NCBI RefSeq assembly: GCF_047238345.1
Contig: NZ_JBDFMQ010000001.1
Span: 3,828,766 to 3,892,765, forward strand
Origin: Shouchella sp047238345
GTDB taxonomy: Bacteria; Bacillota; Bacilli; Bacillales; Bacillaceae_D
Length of the DNA: 64,000 bases
Reading direction: 5' to 3'
Of this stretch, positions 63,522 through 64,000 are shown one piece after another. A program made the translations under genes and the position numbers. The notes under the pieces were generated by a model. It ran no database searches. It saw only the letters and a list, made by a program, of their open reading frames with translations, and was not told the DNA's origin. Positions within the stretch are counted from its first letter, which is position 1; each line of letters opens with the position of its first letter.

Positions 63522-63785
63522 ATGTTGGGTGATTGGGTTTTACTTTTGTTAGGTGCTTTAGTTATTCTTCTATTATTAGTTGGGGCTTCAGCAAAACCAT
63601 TCCGATTTCTTGGTCGCTTAGGTGTTAAGTTTATCATTGCTGCACTAGTTTTATTTTTATTTAATTCGTTAACGACTGTGACAGGATTATTTATACCGAT
63701 TAATCTAATGACTGCTAGCGTAATAGCGCTGTTGGGAGTACCAGGGATGGCCTTATTAGTAGCGGTACAGCATTTTATTTTGTGA
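63522..63785 (+). CDS. bofA: Pro-sigma-K processing inhibitor BofA
   Basis: BofA is a membrane protein of the mother cell that holds the SpoIVFB protease inactive until the forespore signal. The 87-aa product has two or three hydrophobic segments (WVLLLLGALVILLLLVGA, FIIAALVLFLFNSL and the C-terminal ALLGVPGMALLVAVQHFIL, matching the conserved BofA tail). It starts with ATG 63522 after GGAGGG. Its presence supports endospore formation. It precedes an rRNA operon, as in B. subtilis. Confidence 0.95.
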   Translation: MLGDWVLLLLGALVILLLLVGASAKPFRFLGRLGVKFIIAALVLFLFNSLTTVTGLFIPINLMTASVIALLGVPGMALLVAVQHFIL

Positions 63786-63835
63786 GCAGGATTAATTTCA
63801 ACTACGAATAAAAATTTTGAAAAAAAAGACATTAA

Positions 63836-63859
63836 AAACAACTAAATTTTTAGTTGTTT
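63836..63859 (+). terminator. bofA terminator overlapping the next rRNA P1 promoter
   Basis: AAACAACTAAA and TTTAGTTGTTT form an 11-bp stem with a two-base loop, followed by ATTTTG. Its 3' arm includes the P1 -35 box (63854-63859). Confidence 0.75.
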
Positions 63860-63882
63860 ATTTTGTTTGAGCATGATACATT
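63854..63882 (+). promoter_or_regulatory. P1 promoter of the second rRNA operon
   Basis: TTGTTT, 17 bases, TACATT. It is weaker than the P1 of the first operon (TTGACG-17-TATATT). Confidence 0.65.
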
Positions 63883-64000
63883 ATTACATGTCCTCTTGAG
63901 AGACGGACAAACAATTAAAACTTTTTCTTTTAAAAAAAGTTGTTGACTTTATACGAGAGAAAATGGTATATTAATTGAGTCGCCAAGAGAGATCGAGGCG
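63872..64000 (+). repeat. rRNA promoter-region repeat, copy 2 (continues beyond the window)
   Basis: It matches 32629-32757 with two mismatches (63879 C/T and 63894 C/G), including P2 and the leader start GTCGCCAAGAGAGATCGAGG. The next rRNA operon must begin just right of the window. Confidence 0.95.
63943..63972 (+). promoter_or_regulatory. P2 promoter of the second rRNA operon
   Basis: TTGACT, 18 bases, TATATT, identical to P2 of the first operon, with the same upstream A/T tracts. Confidence 0.8.

Overview
The window is the replication-origin region of a low-GC Gram-positive spore former of the family Bacillaceae. The evidence is the B. subtilis-like gene order around dnaA, an oriC with TTATCCACA-type DnaA boxes, spore genes (spo0J/parB, soj/parA, yyaC, spoIIIJ/yidC, bofA) and Bacillus-type 16S, 23S and SRP RNAs. 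Very acidic exported proteins and an apparent ectoine-catabolism cluster suggest an alkaliphilic or salt-tolerant lineage; this is inference, and no species is claimed.

Left arm (1-21717, nearly all on the minus strand, reading away from oriC): a tRNA cluster (Lys-Glu-Asp-Phe-Thr), purA with a PurBox pair and promoter, dnaB, rplI, gdpP, yybS, the rpsF-ssb-rpsR operon with an S6:S18-type leader, ychF, a DUF951 gene, a YkvI-type membrane protein, yyaC (plus strand), a cysteine-desulfurase-family gene, parB-parA, noc, a perfect parS site, rsmG, mnmG, mnmE, jag, yidC, rnpA and rpmH. rpmH is too short for usual ORF cutoffs and was read by hand.

Origin (21718-23794): DnaA boxes lie on both sides of dnaA. 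The dnaA-dnaN gap has a perfect box followed by a run of DnaA-trios and an AT-rich unwinding tract. Each flank also carries a long inverted repeat with DnaA boxes in both arms.

Right arm (23795-64000, mostly plus strand): dnaN, yaaA, recF, remB, gyrB, gyrA, a 54-aa unannotated gene, an SDR oxidoreductase, a complete rRNA operon (16S-23S-5S, no spacer tRNAs, 23S with a 17-base tandem duplication), yaaC, guaB and dacA. B. subtilis has pdxST and serS after dacA. Here there is an accessory block instead: a C-N hydrolase, a PucR regulator, an ectoine-hydrolase-like M24 protein (DoeA), a cystathionine-synthase-type PLP enzyme, an M20 deacylase, a homoserine-dehydrogenase-like enzyme, an aldehyde dehydrogenase and a polar amino-acid ABC importer. 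A dpp/opp-type oligopeptide importer follows, with its binding protein transcribed divergently. The conserved order then resumes: tRNA-Ser, tadA, SRP RNA, dnaX, ybaB, recR, yaaL, bofA. The window ends inside the promoter region of a second rRNA operon, a near copy of the first one.

The most interesting system is the PucR-doeA block. It looks like a catabolic route for ectoine or a related compatible solute, but it lacks a visible class-III diaminobutyrate aminotransferase and has a PLP lyase-type enzyme and a homoserine-dehydrogenase homologue in its place.
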